Assembly (NCBI GenBank): GCA_963674545.2
Contig: CAXXFB010000001.1
Location: 3,224,001 to 3,288,000, forward strand
Source of the DNA: JABGQS01 sp963674545
GTDB taxonomy: Bacteria > Bacillota > Clostridia > Christensenellales > SZUA-584
Direction: 5' to 3'
Length of the DNA stretch: 64,000 nt
Both the position numbers and the translations under genes were made by a program. Each line of letters begins with the position of its first letter. Position 1 is the first letter of the stretch. The notes beneath the pieces are model-generated. The model was not told the origin of the DNA. It ran no database searches and saw only the letters and a program-made list of their open reading frames with translations. Positions 1 through 7,181 of the stretch are shown here, piece after piece.

Positions 1-653
1 GGATATCCGGTACTGTAGCGGAGAATATAGTGAAATACAGAGAGAACCGCGGACGGTTTGTGTGCAGAAGCGGACTGCTAAGTGTGCCAAAACTCGGCAG
101 CAAAGCATTTGAGCAGTGTGCAGGGTTTTTGCGCATACTGGACGGCGAAAATATACTGGACAATACTGCCATACACCCGGAATCGTATCCGGCGGTCAAC
201 AAGCTTCTGAAGTTGTCTGGTTATAAAAAGGCTGACAAAGAGTCGATCGCAAAGCTTAGAAGCAGTCTTGACAACTTAGACAAAGCAAAGACTGCTGCGG
301 ATATAGGCGTTGGAGAGATGACACTGAAGGATATCATTGCCGAACTGAAAAAACCGGGCCGTGACCCGAGAGAGAGCCTTGACGGGCCGGAACTGAGAGT
401 AGACGTCCTCAGTATGGAAGATTTAAAGGAAGGCATGTTGCTGACGGGCACAGTAAGGAACGTAATCGACTTCGGCGCTTTTGTAGACATAGGCGTACAT
501 CAGGACGGACTTGTGCATATATCGCAGCTGAGCGACAGTTATGTTAAACATCCTATGAACATCGTTTCCGTGGGAGACATAGTGAAAGTAAAAGTATTGA
601 ACGTGGATCTCGAAAAGAAACGAATTTCACTCAGCATGAAGAACACAGACTAA
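1..653 (+). CDS. tex: Tex-family S1 RNA-binding protein, C-terminal part (5' end outside window)
   Basis: The reading frame is open to base 3, upstream of the GTG at 30, so this is the 3' end of a longer gene and the GTG is not its start. The visible part has the helix-hairpin-helix region of Tex proteins (LGSKAFEQCAGFLRI, then TAIHPESYPAV) and a C-terminal S1 domain from about base 410 to 640 (GTVRNVIDFGAFVDIGV, DGLVHISQLS). Tex/YdcI proteins are roughly 715-780 residues and bind nucleic acid in the cytoplasm; they are linked to transcription and RNA quality control, with an imprecise role. The HAD gene follows after 8 bases with a good ribosome binding site, so the two are probably co-transcribed. 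The family call is firm. Confidence 0.9.
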   Translation, partial: ISGTVAENIVKYRENRGRFVCRSGLLSVPKLGSKAFEQCAGFLRILDGENILDNTAIHPESYPAVNKLLKLSGYKKADKESIAKLRSSLDNLDKAKTAADIGVGEMTLKDIIAELKKPGRDPRESLDGPELRVDVLSMEDLKEGMLLTGTVRNVIDFGAFVDIGVHQDGLVHISQLSDSYVKHPMNIVSVGDIVKVKVLNVDLEKKRISLSMKNTD

Positions 654-661
654 GGAGAGAT

Positions 662-1327
662 ATGAAGCTAGCTGTATTTGATTTCGACGGAACGCTGATG
701 AAGGCAGATTCCCTGCCTTTTCTGCTTAAGATATGGAGCAGCCTCGGATATCCAAGGCATAGGCAGTGGATGATGTATCTGCGTATAGGCGGGCTGTATA
801 TTCGTTATAAGCTGGGAATTAACGGACGGATGTCGAAAGAGACGATGAAAAAGACTGCCTTTCAGAAGTTTACACGGATATTTTCCGGAATGAACAGGCA
901 GCAGATACACGGCTTTTTCAAAGATGCTGCAAAAAGAATAATGCCGGAGCTTAATGAGCAGGTGATAAGCGAAATCGATAAAGTGAAAAAGCAGGGTTAT
1001 CACACTGTTTTGCTTTCAGGGTTCTATCACGAATTGCTGGAGTTGATTGCTCAGAGGATAGGCATTGAGAGCGTGCTCGGTACAAAGATGCATTTTAATG
1101 GGGCGCAGGTGGATGCAAAAAAGAAGATGACTATAAGGACGGGGCAGGACAAGGTAGAACGTATACTCGAAGAGTACGGCGATGCGGATTTTGCTAAGAG
1201 CTGCGCTTATGCTGACAGCATTTCAGATCTGGGGCTGCTTGAGATGGTAGGAACGCCTGTAGTGGTATGCCCGGACAGTGGGCTTAGGCAAATTGCCATT
1301 GAGAGAGGCTGGAGGGTAATGGAGTGA
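662..1327 (+). CDS. HAD-IB family phosphatase (SerB-like fold)
   Basis: A 221-residue cytoplasmic hydrolase of the haloacid dehalogenase superfamily. Motif I is DFDGTL at residues 7-12 with both catalytic aspartates. Motif II is LLSG around residue 118, followed by a conserved lysine (GQDKVERI) and motif IV, YADSISDLGLL, near residue 180. The long helical cap after motif I and the SxSD arrangement place it in subfamily IB, which includes phosphoserine phosphatase and related acid-sugar or lipid-headgroup phosphatases. The substrate cannot be read from sequence. The ATG follows an AAGGAGA site by 5 bases. The stop overlaps the next GTG start by 4 bases, so translation is probably coupled. Confidence 0.85.
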   Translation: MKLAVFDFDGTLMKADSLPFLLKIWSSLGYPRHRQWMMYLRIGGLYIRYKLGINGRMSKETMKKTAFQKFTRIFSGMNRQQIHGFFKDAAKRIMPELNEQVISEIDKVKKQGYHTVLLSGFYHELLELIAQRIGIESVLGTKMHFNGAQVDAKKKMTIRTGQDKVERILEEYGDADFAKSCAYADSISDLGLLEMVGTPVVVCPDSGLRQIAIERGWRVME

Positions 1328-2172
1328 AAGATTCTTTAATTTTAAAATCAAGCTTCGAGGAGTGCAAAGCACTTGTCTGGGAACATACTTGCTCGCTGTA
1401 TAGTCCGCTTGATGCATGGCTGGAGGAAGCGTTGTTTGGCAGTGATATATATAAACTGCTGATTGGAGAAGAAGCAATAGGTTATTGTGCAGTCAAAGAT
1501 GATACACTCAAGTTTTTCTATGTTACGGGCGAATATTTTAATTATGCAGCCGGACTTTTGGAGAAAGCTGTATATGAACTTGGCATAAAGAAGGTAATGG
1601 GTATAACTCAGGACAGCGCATTATGTGCACTGCTTGGTGAATGGGATTATGAAATGAAAAGAGACGCATGGATATTCTGTGACAGCGAAAGGAAGACGAC
1701 AGAGAAGACTGGAGATGCTGTTTTCCGCAAAGCAGAAGCAGGAGACTGCGCCAGGATAAGAGAGATGGCGGGGGATTTCTTTGACGATGAGAGCTGCGGC
1801 TATAGCAGCCTTGAGGAGCGCATCGAAGCGGGTATGATATTCGTTTTGGAACAAAAGGATGGGCTGCTGCTTGGCGGAGGGATAGCCGAAGATGGCAGAG
1901 TGTGTACAGATTGCGTTTCTATTGGCATGTTTACAAACCCGGAGCAAAGGCAAAAGGGCGCGGCAAGGACGATGTTGCTAAGCTTAAAAGAATACGTTTA
2001 TTCAAAGGGTAAAAAGCCTGTTGCCGGATGCTGGTATTATAATATCCTTTCCAGAAAGAGCCTTGAATCGGCTGGTATGAATGTGGCGTCGTTCGTATTT
2101 GAAGCAGAACTTGCCGGGAAAGACAGGCCGCCTAAGATGACAGGAAACAGACCGGGAGAGCTGGTTGAATAG
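1324..2172 (+). CDS. GNAT-family N-acetyltransferase
   Basis: A 282-residue protein with a GNAT fold in its C-terminal half, about residues 135-265. The acetyl-CoA-binding segment reads MFTNPEQRQKGAARTML, where the usual Q/RxxGxG/A loop is QRQKGAA, followed by the typical late strand and helix (NILSRKSLESAGM). The N-terminal half looks like a second, degenerate GNAT-like domain, as in many Clostridial acetyltransferases that also act on an unknown amine. It starts with GTG, overlapping the HAD stop by 4 bases, and a strong terminator follows its stop. That closes the Tex-HAD-GNAT transcription unit. Acceptor substrate unknown. Confidence 0.8.
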   Translation: MKDSLILKSSFEECKALVWEHTCSLYSPLDAWLEEALFGSDIYKLLIGEEAIGYCAVKDDTLKFFYVTGEYFNYAAGLLEKAVYELGIKKVMGITQDSALCALLGEWDYEMKRDAWIFCDSERKTTEKTGDAVFRKAEAGDCARIREMAGDFFDDESCGYSSLEERIEAGMIFVLEQKDGLLLGGGIAEDGRVCTDCVSIGMFTNPEQRQKGAARTMLLSLKEYVYSKGKKPVAGCWYYNILSRKSLESAGMNVASFVFEAELAGKDRPPKMTGNRPGELVE

Positions 2173-2185
2173 AGTTTTGAAGGTT

Positions 2186-2217
2186 AAAAAGCGGCAAACA
2201 AAAAGCCGCTTTTTTTA
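2186..2217 (+). terminator. Rho-independent terminator after the GNAT gene
   Basis: A ten-base stem (AAAAAGCGGC at 2186-2195 with GCCGCTTTTT at 2205-2214), a nine-base A-rich loop and a run of T. It lies 14 bases past the GNAT stop and has the classical form. Confidence 0.9.
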
Positions 2218-2517
2218 TATGGAAAACTTTGAGGAACAGGGAAAAAAAGGGGGAGGATTTCGTCACAATAGTATAAAGATGTAAAAAACAGAGACTGAAA
2301 ATGAGCGGGAAACTATAGTCCGTATTACTTACTATACTTTTTTTATTGATATTAATTGCTTGCATTTTCGCAACACTTACACCTATAAGCCGCTAGACCG
2401 AAAATATTGCAGGACAATATGACTTATTTTGTAACGATATAGAAGAAAAAAGTTTTTTTGTAACTTTTTTTATTTTGAGTCGTTTTTATATATGGACTTT
2501 ATTGTTTAGGAGGCGAC
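2218..2517 (+). other. AT-rich intergenic leader with hairpins, no gene
   Basis: Three hundred AT-rich bases with no credible reading frame. Two small inverted repeats are visible: ATATTG/CAATAT at 2404-2420, and AAAAAAGTT/AACTTTTTT at 2446-2470, an A/T hairpin just before the small membrane protein. They may form a 5' untranslated region. It matches no riboswitch that I recognise, and no convincing -35/-10 pair was found. Confidence 0.35.
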
Positions 2518-2766
2518 ATGGTGGCAAGCGGAAAGAGGATATTTTTAATACTAGCAGCTATATTGGTTCTTTTAGTTTCTTTTTCAACGGCAGCAACAGT
2601 TTATGCATCTGGTGGTGATGCTGTCGAAGAGATGGCTGCGGAGATATCTGTAGAGTCTATTTCGGTGTTTTCGCTGATAATTTTGATATGCTGCGGAGCA
2701 GTGACAATTGTTATAATTATTGTTAGTATTGTGGCGAACAACAGGAAAAGAAAAAAAGGATTTTAG
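2518..2766 (+). CDS. Small membrane protein with N-terminal signal and one further TM segment
   Basis: An 82-residue protein of unknown function. Residues 8-31 form a signal-like hydrophobic stretch ending in a possible signal-peptidase site (VYASG). A short acidic linker rich in Glu and Val follows, then a second hydrophobic segment at about residues 50-73 (SLIILICCGAVTIVIIIVS) and a strongly basic tail (NNRKRKKGF). The predicted topology is a short outside loop with a positively charged cytoplasmic end. The ATG is preceded by a perfect AGGAGG at 2508-2513. It stands alone between two non-coding stretches. I recognise no family. Confidence 0.6.
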   Translation: MVASGKRIFLILAAILVLLVSFSTAATVYASGGDAVEEMAAEISVESISVFSLIILICCGAVTIVIIIVSIVANNRKRKKGF

Positions 2767-2847
2767 CAGAAAGAGCGTTTTTAAACGACAATTTTGATGT
2801 GAGTAAAAAGAGATTTGAATTTCATGAACAATAAAAGATTTTGAGAA

Positions 2848-2880
2848 AACCGCTGGTATCTACAGGCGGTTCATTTCATT
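2848..2880 (+). terminator. Possible weak terminator
   Basis: An inverted repeat AACCGC at 2848-2853 with GCGGTT at 2866-2871, extended by TG/CA inside, followed by an interrupted T-rich stretch (TCATTTCATT). It lies between the small membrane protein and the promoter of the exonuclease gene. The T tract is poor, so termination may be partial. Confidence 0.5.
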
Positions 2881-2890
2881 AAAAACACTT

Positions 2891-2918
2891 TTGCTATATG
2901 CTGGGATTATGATACAAT
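2891..2918 (+). promoter_or_regulatory. Sigma-A-type promoter for exonuclease III
   Basis: TTGCTA at 2891-2896, 16 bases, then TACAAT at 2913-2918 preceded by TGA (an extended -10). It lies 30 bases upstream of the ATG at 2949. Confidence 0.6.
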
Positions 2919-2948
2919 TGGAATATAAAGAAAAGAAAAGGTGCAAAT

Positions 2949-3701
2949 ATGAAGATAGTATCCTGGAACGTTAACGGGCTAAGGGCGTGTGTAAAAAAAG
3001 GATTCAATGATTTTTTCGACAGTGTCGGCGCTGATATCTTTTGTATTCAGGAAACAAAGCTGCAGGAGGGGGATATTTCTCTTGGACTTCCAGGCTATGA
3101 ACAGTTCTGGAGCCATGCAGACAGGAAGGGCTATTCCGGCACAGCTGTCTTTACGAAGCAGAAGCCATTATCTATTTCAAAAGGGATGGGCATTGACGAG
3201 CACGACCACGAAGGGCGCTTGATGACGCTTGAGTATGACGGTTTCTATCTTCTGAACGTGTATGCCCCGAACTCGCAGGAAGAGCTGAGGCGTCTTGAAT
3301 ACCGTATGAAGTGGGAAGACGACTTCAGGGAATATTCAGGCAGGCTCAAAGAAAAAAAGCCTGTCATAATATGCGGAGATTTGAACGTGGCGCACGAGGA
3401 GATTGACCTGAAGAACCCTGATACCAACCATAGAAACGCCGGGTTTACTGACGAAGAGCGGCAGAAATTCACTATGCTTCTTGAATCCGGATTTATCGAT
3501 GCATTCAGGTATCTTTATCCTGATGTTACACAAATGTATTCGTATTGGTCATACAGGTTTGGCGCAAGAGGACGCAACGCAGGGTGGAGGATAGACTATA
3601 CCTGTGTGGCACAGGCGCTGAAGGAAGAGATAAAAGAATCCAAGATGCACACTGATGTGATGGGTTCTGACCATTGCCCCATAGAGCTTGAAATATTTTA
3701 A
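2949..3701 (+). CDS. xth: Exodeoxyribonuclease III / AP endonuclease
   Basis: A 250-residue DNA-repair nuclease of the exonuclease-endonuclease-phosphatase fold, the usual length for ExoIII/ExoA. It cleaves DNA at abasic sites and removes blocked 3' ends in base excision repair. Family motifs in order: SWNVNGLRA at residues 5-13, IQETKLQ with the metal-binding Glu near 35, NVYAPNS near 103, ICGDLNVAHEEIDL near 141, and the C-terminal GSDHCPIELEI with the catalytic Asp-His. RIDYTC matches the conserved substrate-recognition loop. It is preceded by its own promoter and an AAGGTG ribosome binding site. Confident call. Confidence 0.95.
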   Translation: MKIVSWNVNGLRACVKKGFNDFFDSVGADIFCIQETKLQEGDISLGLPGYEQFWSHADRKGYSGTAVFTKQKPLSISKGMGIDEHDHEGRLMTLEYDGFYLLNVYAPNSQEELRRLEYRMKWEDDFREYSGRLKEKKPVIICGDLNVAHEEIDLKNPDTNHRNAGFTDEERQKFTMLLESGFIDAFRYLYPDVTQMYSYWSYRFGARGRNAGWRIDYTCVAQALKEEIKESKMHTDVMGSDHCPIELEIF

Positions 3702-3749
3702 AAAGACGGGCAATGACGGATACGAACAGAAACGAAGGAGGATAGAACA

Positions 3750-4136
3750 TTGTCAAAAAACAAACAGCTTCCGGGGCTTATAACCGGGCTTGTTGCTCTG
3801 CTTGCAGTAGCGGCTTTCTTTATAATCAACTTTGCTGGTGACGGATGGGAGTATTCGTGGATAGTATTTTTAGCTATACCTCTGGCGGCTATAATCTCTA
3901 ACTTTGTTTTTACTAAGAAGAACAAGCTTGGGCATATTACCGGAGCAGTGGCTATACTCTGTGTTATAGGGTTCTTTCTGCTTGGCGCACTGGGGAACCT
4001 TTGGAGCTTTGCGTGGATTATATTTCTGCTGATACCCATATCGGGGATAATAGTAAATATGGTGAAGACAGTCAGGGATGATAAAGAAAACTCAGGGCAG
4101 GAAGAAAAGGACGAGGAAAACAGCGGACAGCTTTAA
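3750..4136 (+). CDS. Four-TM membrane protein with an internal duplication
   Basis: A 128-residue protein of unknown function. The start is TTG at 3750, chosen because GAAGGAGG at 3734-3741 lies at ideal distance. It contains two similar hydrophobic hairpins: about residues 10-50 (GLVALLAVAAFFIINF, then YSWIVFLAIPLAAII) and about residues 62-105 (GAVAILCVIGFFLLGAL, then FAWIIFLLIPISGII). Each reads as a G-A/L-x-A helix, a short W-containing turn and a W-I-x-F-L helix, so the protein seems to have arisen by duplication of a two-helix unit. The C-terminal 20 residues are highly acidic. It lies 48 bases after exonuclease III and before a terminator, so probably the last gene of that unit. Confidence 0.65.
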   Translation: MSKNKQLPGLITGLVALLAVAAFFIINFAGDGWEYSWIVFLAIPLAAIISNFVFTKKNKLGHITGAVAILCVIGFFLLGALGNLWSFAWIIFLLIPISGIIVNMVKTVRDDKENSGQEEKDEENSGQL

Positions 4137-4172
4137 GGGTTGCTGTATAATGATTTTGATGCAATGACTAAC

Positions 4173-4198
4173 GGCGCCGGCTTAACGGCGCTTTTTGC
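4173..4198 (+). terminator. Rho-independent terminator
   Basis: GCGCCG at 4174-4179 pairs with CGGCGC at 4186-4191 (plus a flanking G-T pair), six-base loop, then TTTTT. It closes the exonuclease III / membrane-protein unit. Confidence 0.85.
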
Positions 4199-4226
4199 TT
4201 TTGTTTGGACAAAACGTGAATAATGG

Positions 4227-4889
4227 ATGAACATACTGCGAAGTGAGTTGCCGCTGCAGATAAGCGGATATATACTCTTATTTATGGAAAAGAGTGCAAA
4301 TACAAAAAGAATATACGGTTTTATGACAAACGCAAGACTACTTGACGATATGCTGTCGAACCTAAAAGACCTGAGACATGCTTCAAGGCGGGAGAATGTG
4401 AGCAAAGAATTTCAGGAAAGAATAATGATGGGCGTAACCAGCGTAAACGGTTGCGAGATGTGCAGCTATTATCATACAGGAGAATCGCTCAAACTCGGCA
4501 TGAGCAAGGAAGAGGTCGATAGTATTCTTGGCGGTGAATATCTGGGAGTACCGGAGTATGAGCTTCCGGCAATTCTATATTCGCAGCATTATGCGCAGGC
4601 CGCCGGACGTCCGGAAAAGCAGGTGAAGGAAGAGTTTGAGAAGCACTATGATAACCAGACTACAAAGGACATCACTGCTTTTATAAGGGCGATAATGGTG
4701 GGAAATGCGCAGGGGAATATTGCCGGTGCGCTGAAGAACAGGATAAAAGGCAAGCCGGAGAAAAACAGCAGCTTGTTTAAAGAAGTTTCCGTGCTGCTGG
4801 GTGACATAATATTGATGCCGGCGCTTCTGTTAAAGGCGCTTGTGACAATGCCTTTGAAAGGCAGAATAACAGAGAAAAAGAATAATTAA
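4227..4889 (+). CDS. Carboxymuconolactone decarboxylase / AhpD-like protein
   Basis: A 220-residue protein (less if a later start is used) of the alkylhydroperoxidase-like fold. The hallmark is CEMCSYYHT at about residues 76-84, the redox CxxC followed by the conserved His region, then the helical bundle (GVPEYELPAILYSQHYA and later GNAQGNIAGALKNRI). AhpD-type members act as disulfide reductants in peroxide defence; others are of unknown function. The start is uncertain: the ATG at 4227 has no ribosome binding site and lies upstream of a good promoter (4248-4276). In-frame ATGs at 4284 and 4324 are better placed for that transcript. The C-terminal 40 residues are hydrophobic (ILMPALLLKALVTM), suggesting membrane association. 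Confidence 0.75.
   Translation: MNILRSELPLQISGYILLFMEKSANTKRIYGFMTNARLLDDMLSNLKDLRHASRRENVSKEFQERIMMGVTSVNGCEMCSYYHTGESLKLGMSKEEVDSILGGEYLGVPEYELPAILYSQHYAQAAGRPEKQVKEEFEKHYDNQTTKDITAFIRAIMVGNAQGNIAGALKNRIKGKPEKNSSLFKEVSVLLGDIILMPALLLKALVTMPLKGRITEKKNN
4248..4276 (+). promoter_or_regulatory. Sigma-A-type promoter inside the annotated 5' end of the AhpD-like gene
   Basis: TTGCCG at 4248-4253, exactly 17 bases, TATACT at 4271-4276. Predicted transcription starts near 4283, so translation would begin at the ATG of 4284 (almost leaderless) or 4324 instead of 4227. Confidence 0.5.
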
Positions 4890-4962
4890 TATAACATGAT
4901 TCTAACTTGACAACTTATTTTCGGACAAAACAAACATCATAAGGCATCTTTTGGCGTTCTTA

Positions 4963-4991
4963 TTGAAAACTTTCCATTCGTATGCTAGTAT
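4963..4991 (+). promoter_or_regulatory. Sigma-A-type promoter of the acyl-activating / NRPS locus
   Basis: TTGAAA at 4963-4968, 17-base spacer, TAGTAT at 4986-4991. It lies about 55 bases before the preferred ATG at 5045 of the AMP-ligase gene. Confidence 0.65.
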
Positions 4992-5044
4992 ATGTTTATA
5001 TCAATAATCAAAAATAAATATTGAAAATAGAGCGAGGGTATCAT

Positions 5045-6727
5045 ATGAAAGCAGTTACTAAGAGTTATCCGTTGAATCCGACAGAGAAAATTTCAGATTT
5101 AAAAGCTTTAACCGACAGTAGCGCCAGGATACATGCGCAGGCGCCGGCTTTCAGGACGATGCTGAGCAAGACTGAATATGAGACGAAGACATATGAAGAA
5201 TTCGGAAGGGAACTCCGTGAACTTGCAAACGCTTTTATTGATAACGGATGGCAGGATAAGCGTATCGCCCTGATAGGTGAGAATTCATATCGCTGGCTGC
5301 TTTCTTATTTTGCAGTGGTTAACACCGGGGCGACTGTTGTTCCGCTTGATAAGGAACTTGATGAAGAAGAAATAGCTGATTTGATAGAAAGATCCGATTC
5401 GTCTATTTTGATACATTCGGAGAACTATGACGAAGAAGCGGTTTTTGCGGCAGAGAAAGTCAAAGATTTAAAGACCGTTTCTCTCGGCAAAAAGAAAAAT
5501 GCTGACACTACTTTCACTACACTTCTCGACCAGGGCAAAGACATTTTAAACTCTGGTACAGACAAGTATTCTGATATTGAACTTGACAGGGAGAAGGTGT
5601 GCTCAATACTCTTCACCTCTGGCACGACCGGGAAAAGCAAAGGTGTCATGCTGTGCCACAGGAACCTGGCGGCGAACGTCGTATCTGCATGTGAAAATGT
5701 AAAATTTGAGCCGGATGATGTTGCTGTTTCAATACTGCCTATACATCATTCATATGAAGATATGTGCGGGATATTCGGCCCGATGAACTATGGGTCTTGC
5801 ATCGCTTTCTGCGAGGAGATAAAACGGCTGCCAGATGCGCTAGCGCTTTTCAAGCCGACGATAATGGTGCTTGTGCCGCTGTATGTGGAAACCTTCTATA
5901 GGAAGATATGGAATGCGGCAAGGGAAAAAGGGCAGGAGAGCAAGCTTAAGATGGGTATAAAGATAGGCAACGCTCTGGCTGCTATCGGTATTGATATTAG
6001 GGATTCGCTTCTTGCCGACGTCAGGAAAGCGTTCGGCGGAAGGCTCAAATTCATAGTGTGCGGCGGCGCTTATTTAAACCCGGATTATATAAAATGGTAT
6101 AAAGGTTTTGGTATAACTATAATGCAGGGATACGGTATAACTGAGTGCTCACCAATAATATCTTCTAACCGCAACAAGCATATTAAAGCTAAGTCTGTGG
6201 GCTGGGTATTCTCGTGCAACGAAGTCAAGTTTGACGAGCAGGGGCAGGTGCTAGTAAGGGGAGAAAATGTGATGCTCGGTTACCTTAATGATGAACAGGG
6301 AACCAAGGAAGCGTTTGACGGTGAATGGTTTAAGACCGGAGACCTCGGATATAAGGACAAAGACGGTTATCTGTATTTCGCCGGCAGATGCAAAAACATC
6401 ATCGTTCTCAAGAACGGTAAGAACATAATGCCGGATGAAATAGAATCGCTCTTGCATCAGAGCCCTCTTATCGCTGAGTGCATGGTAAAAGAATCTATCG
6501 GGGACGAGAACGGTTCGGAAAGCATAATGGCGATCATATATCCCGACCCTGCTGCAACGAAGGGCATGAACACCAGCGAAATATTGAGCGCGATACAAAA
6601 AGATGTGGACGAAATAAACCAATCTCTCGTATACTATAAAAGGATAAACAGTTTTTTGCTTCGGGAGAACGAGTTTCCGAAGACGACAACGAAGAAAATA
6701 CAGCGGTATAAGGTGGGAAAAGAGTAA
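5045..6727 (+). CDS. AMP-forming acyl-activating enzyme (acyl-CoA or acyl-ACP ligase)
   Basis: A 560-residue adenylate-forming enzyme of the long-chain acyl-CoA synthetase family. Motifs: P-loop-like FTSGTTGKSKG near residue 190, YGITECSPII near 370, KTGDLGYKDKDGYLYFAGR near 430 and a C-terminal KKIQRYK containing the adenylation lysine. The ATG at 5045 is chosen over an upstream TTG at 5021 because GAGCGAGGG precedes it at proper spacing. There is no signal or membrane segment. One base after its stop an acyl carrier protein begins, and an NRPS with an N-terminal condensation domain follows. It therefore probably activates a fatty acid and loads it on that carrier to start the lipopeptide. 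Chain length is not readable. Confidence 0.9.
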   Translation: MKAVTKSYPLNPTEKISDLKALTDSSARIHAQAPAFRTMLSKTEYETKTYEEFGRELRELANAFIDNGWQDKRIALIGENSYRWLLSYFAVVNTGATVVPLDKELDEEEIADLIERSDSSILIHSENYDEEAVFAAEKVKDLKTVSLGKKKNADTTFTTLLDQGKDILNSGTDKYSDIELDREKVCSILFTSGTTGKSKGVMLCHRNLAANVVSACENVKFEPDDVAVSILPIHHSYEDMCGIFGPMNYGSCIAFCEEIKRLPDALALFKPTIMVLVPLYVETFYRKIWNAAREKGQESKLKMGIKIGNALAAIGIDIRDSLLADVRKAFGGRLKFIVCGGAYLNPDYIKWYKGFGITIMQGYGITECSPIISSNRNKHIKAKSVGWVFSCNEVKFDEQGQVLVRGENVMLGYLNDEQGTKEAFDGEWFKTGDLGYKDKDGYLYFAGRCKNIIVLKNGKNIMPDEIESLLHQSPLIAECMVKESIGDENGSESIMAIIYPDPAATKGMNTSEILSAIQKDVDEINQSLVYYKRINSFLLRENEFPKTTTKKIQRYKVGKE

Positions 6728-6728
6728 T

Positions 6729-6947
6729 ATGTTTGAGAGAGTCAAAAAAATCATCGAGGACAATGTCGACTGCACGGGTGTGAATCTGACGCCGGATACT
6801 ATTCTGCTGAAAGACCTTCGTATCAACTCTCTTGATCTGGTAGAGCTTGTTTGTGCTTTTGAAGTGGCTTTTGACATTGAAGTACCTGAAAAAGATATGA
6901 GAAAATTCTCTCGTGTGCAGGATATCATAGACTATTTAGAGAAATAA
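6729..6947 (+). CDS. Acyl carrier protein
   Basis: A 72-residue acidic carrier with the standard four-helix pattern. The phosphopantetheine serine is in INSLDLVEL at about residue 37, where housekeeping AcpP has DSLD. It starts one base after the stop of the acyl ligase, so they are translationally coupled. In this context it most likely receives the acyl chain and hands it to the first condensation domain of the NRPS. It is a dedicated carrier, not the fatty-acid-synthesis ACP, because no fab genes are nearby. Confidence 0.92.
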   Translation: MFERVKKIIEDNVDCTGVNLTPDTILLKDLRINSLDLVELVCAFEVAFDIEVPEKDMRKFSRVQDIIDYLEK

Positions 6948-7181
6948 TATAGTTATGCTTATTGTTTAAGAAACAGGCAGTAATAATTAAGAATTGCATT
7001 GATTTTATATATATTGACTGTATAGAAGACGAAACCGCCGGCCCGGAACCAAAAGCCGGGATTTTAGGCAGGCGAAGCGCTGTACTGTTTATGGGGGGAG
7101 TGTTAGTATATCACTTCTTGTGAGAGTACCATTGGCCTATTGTATCAATGCTAAATCTAACTGAATAAGCAGGTATTCATT
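6948..7181 (+). promoter_or_regulatory. Leader region before the NRPS gene
   Basis: A 234-base gap between carrier protein and NRPS. It holds a GC-rich hairpin (CCCGG at 7042-7046 with CCGGG at 7056-7060) followed by only ATTTTA, too weak for an efficient terminator. No convincing promoter was found. The NRPS ATG has a poor ribosome binding site (CAGGT). The region may attenuate transcription between the loading genes and the large synthetase; I could not match it to a known riboswitch. Confidence 0.35.

Noticed and set aside
6251..6928. A 225-codon minus-strand frame across the acyl ligase and the carrier protein
   Set aside because: Opposite two firmly identified genes; composition typical of antisense frames.
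6948..7181. c-di-GMP riboswitch in the NRPS leader
   Set aside because: The hairpin does not match the GEMM-I or class II c-di-GMP consensus I know.
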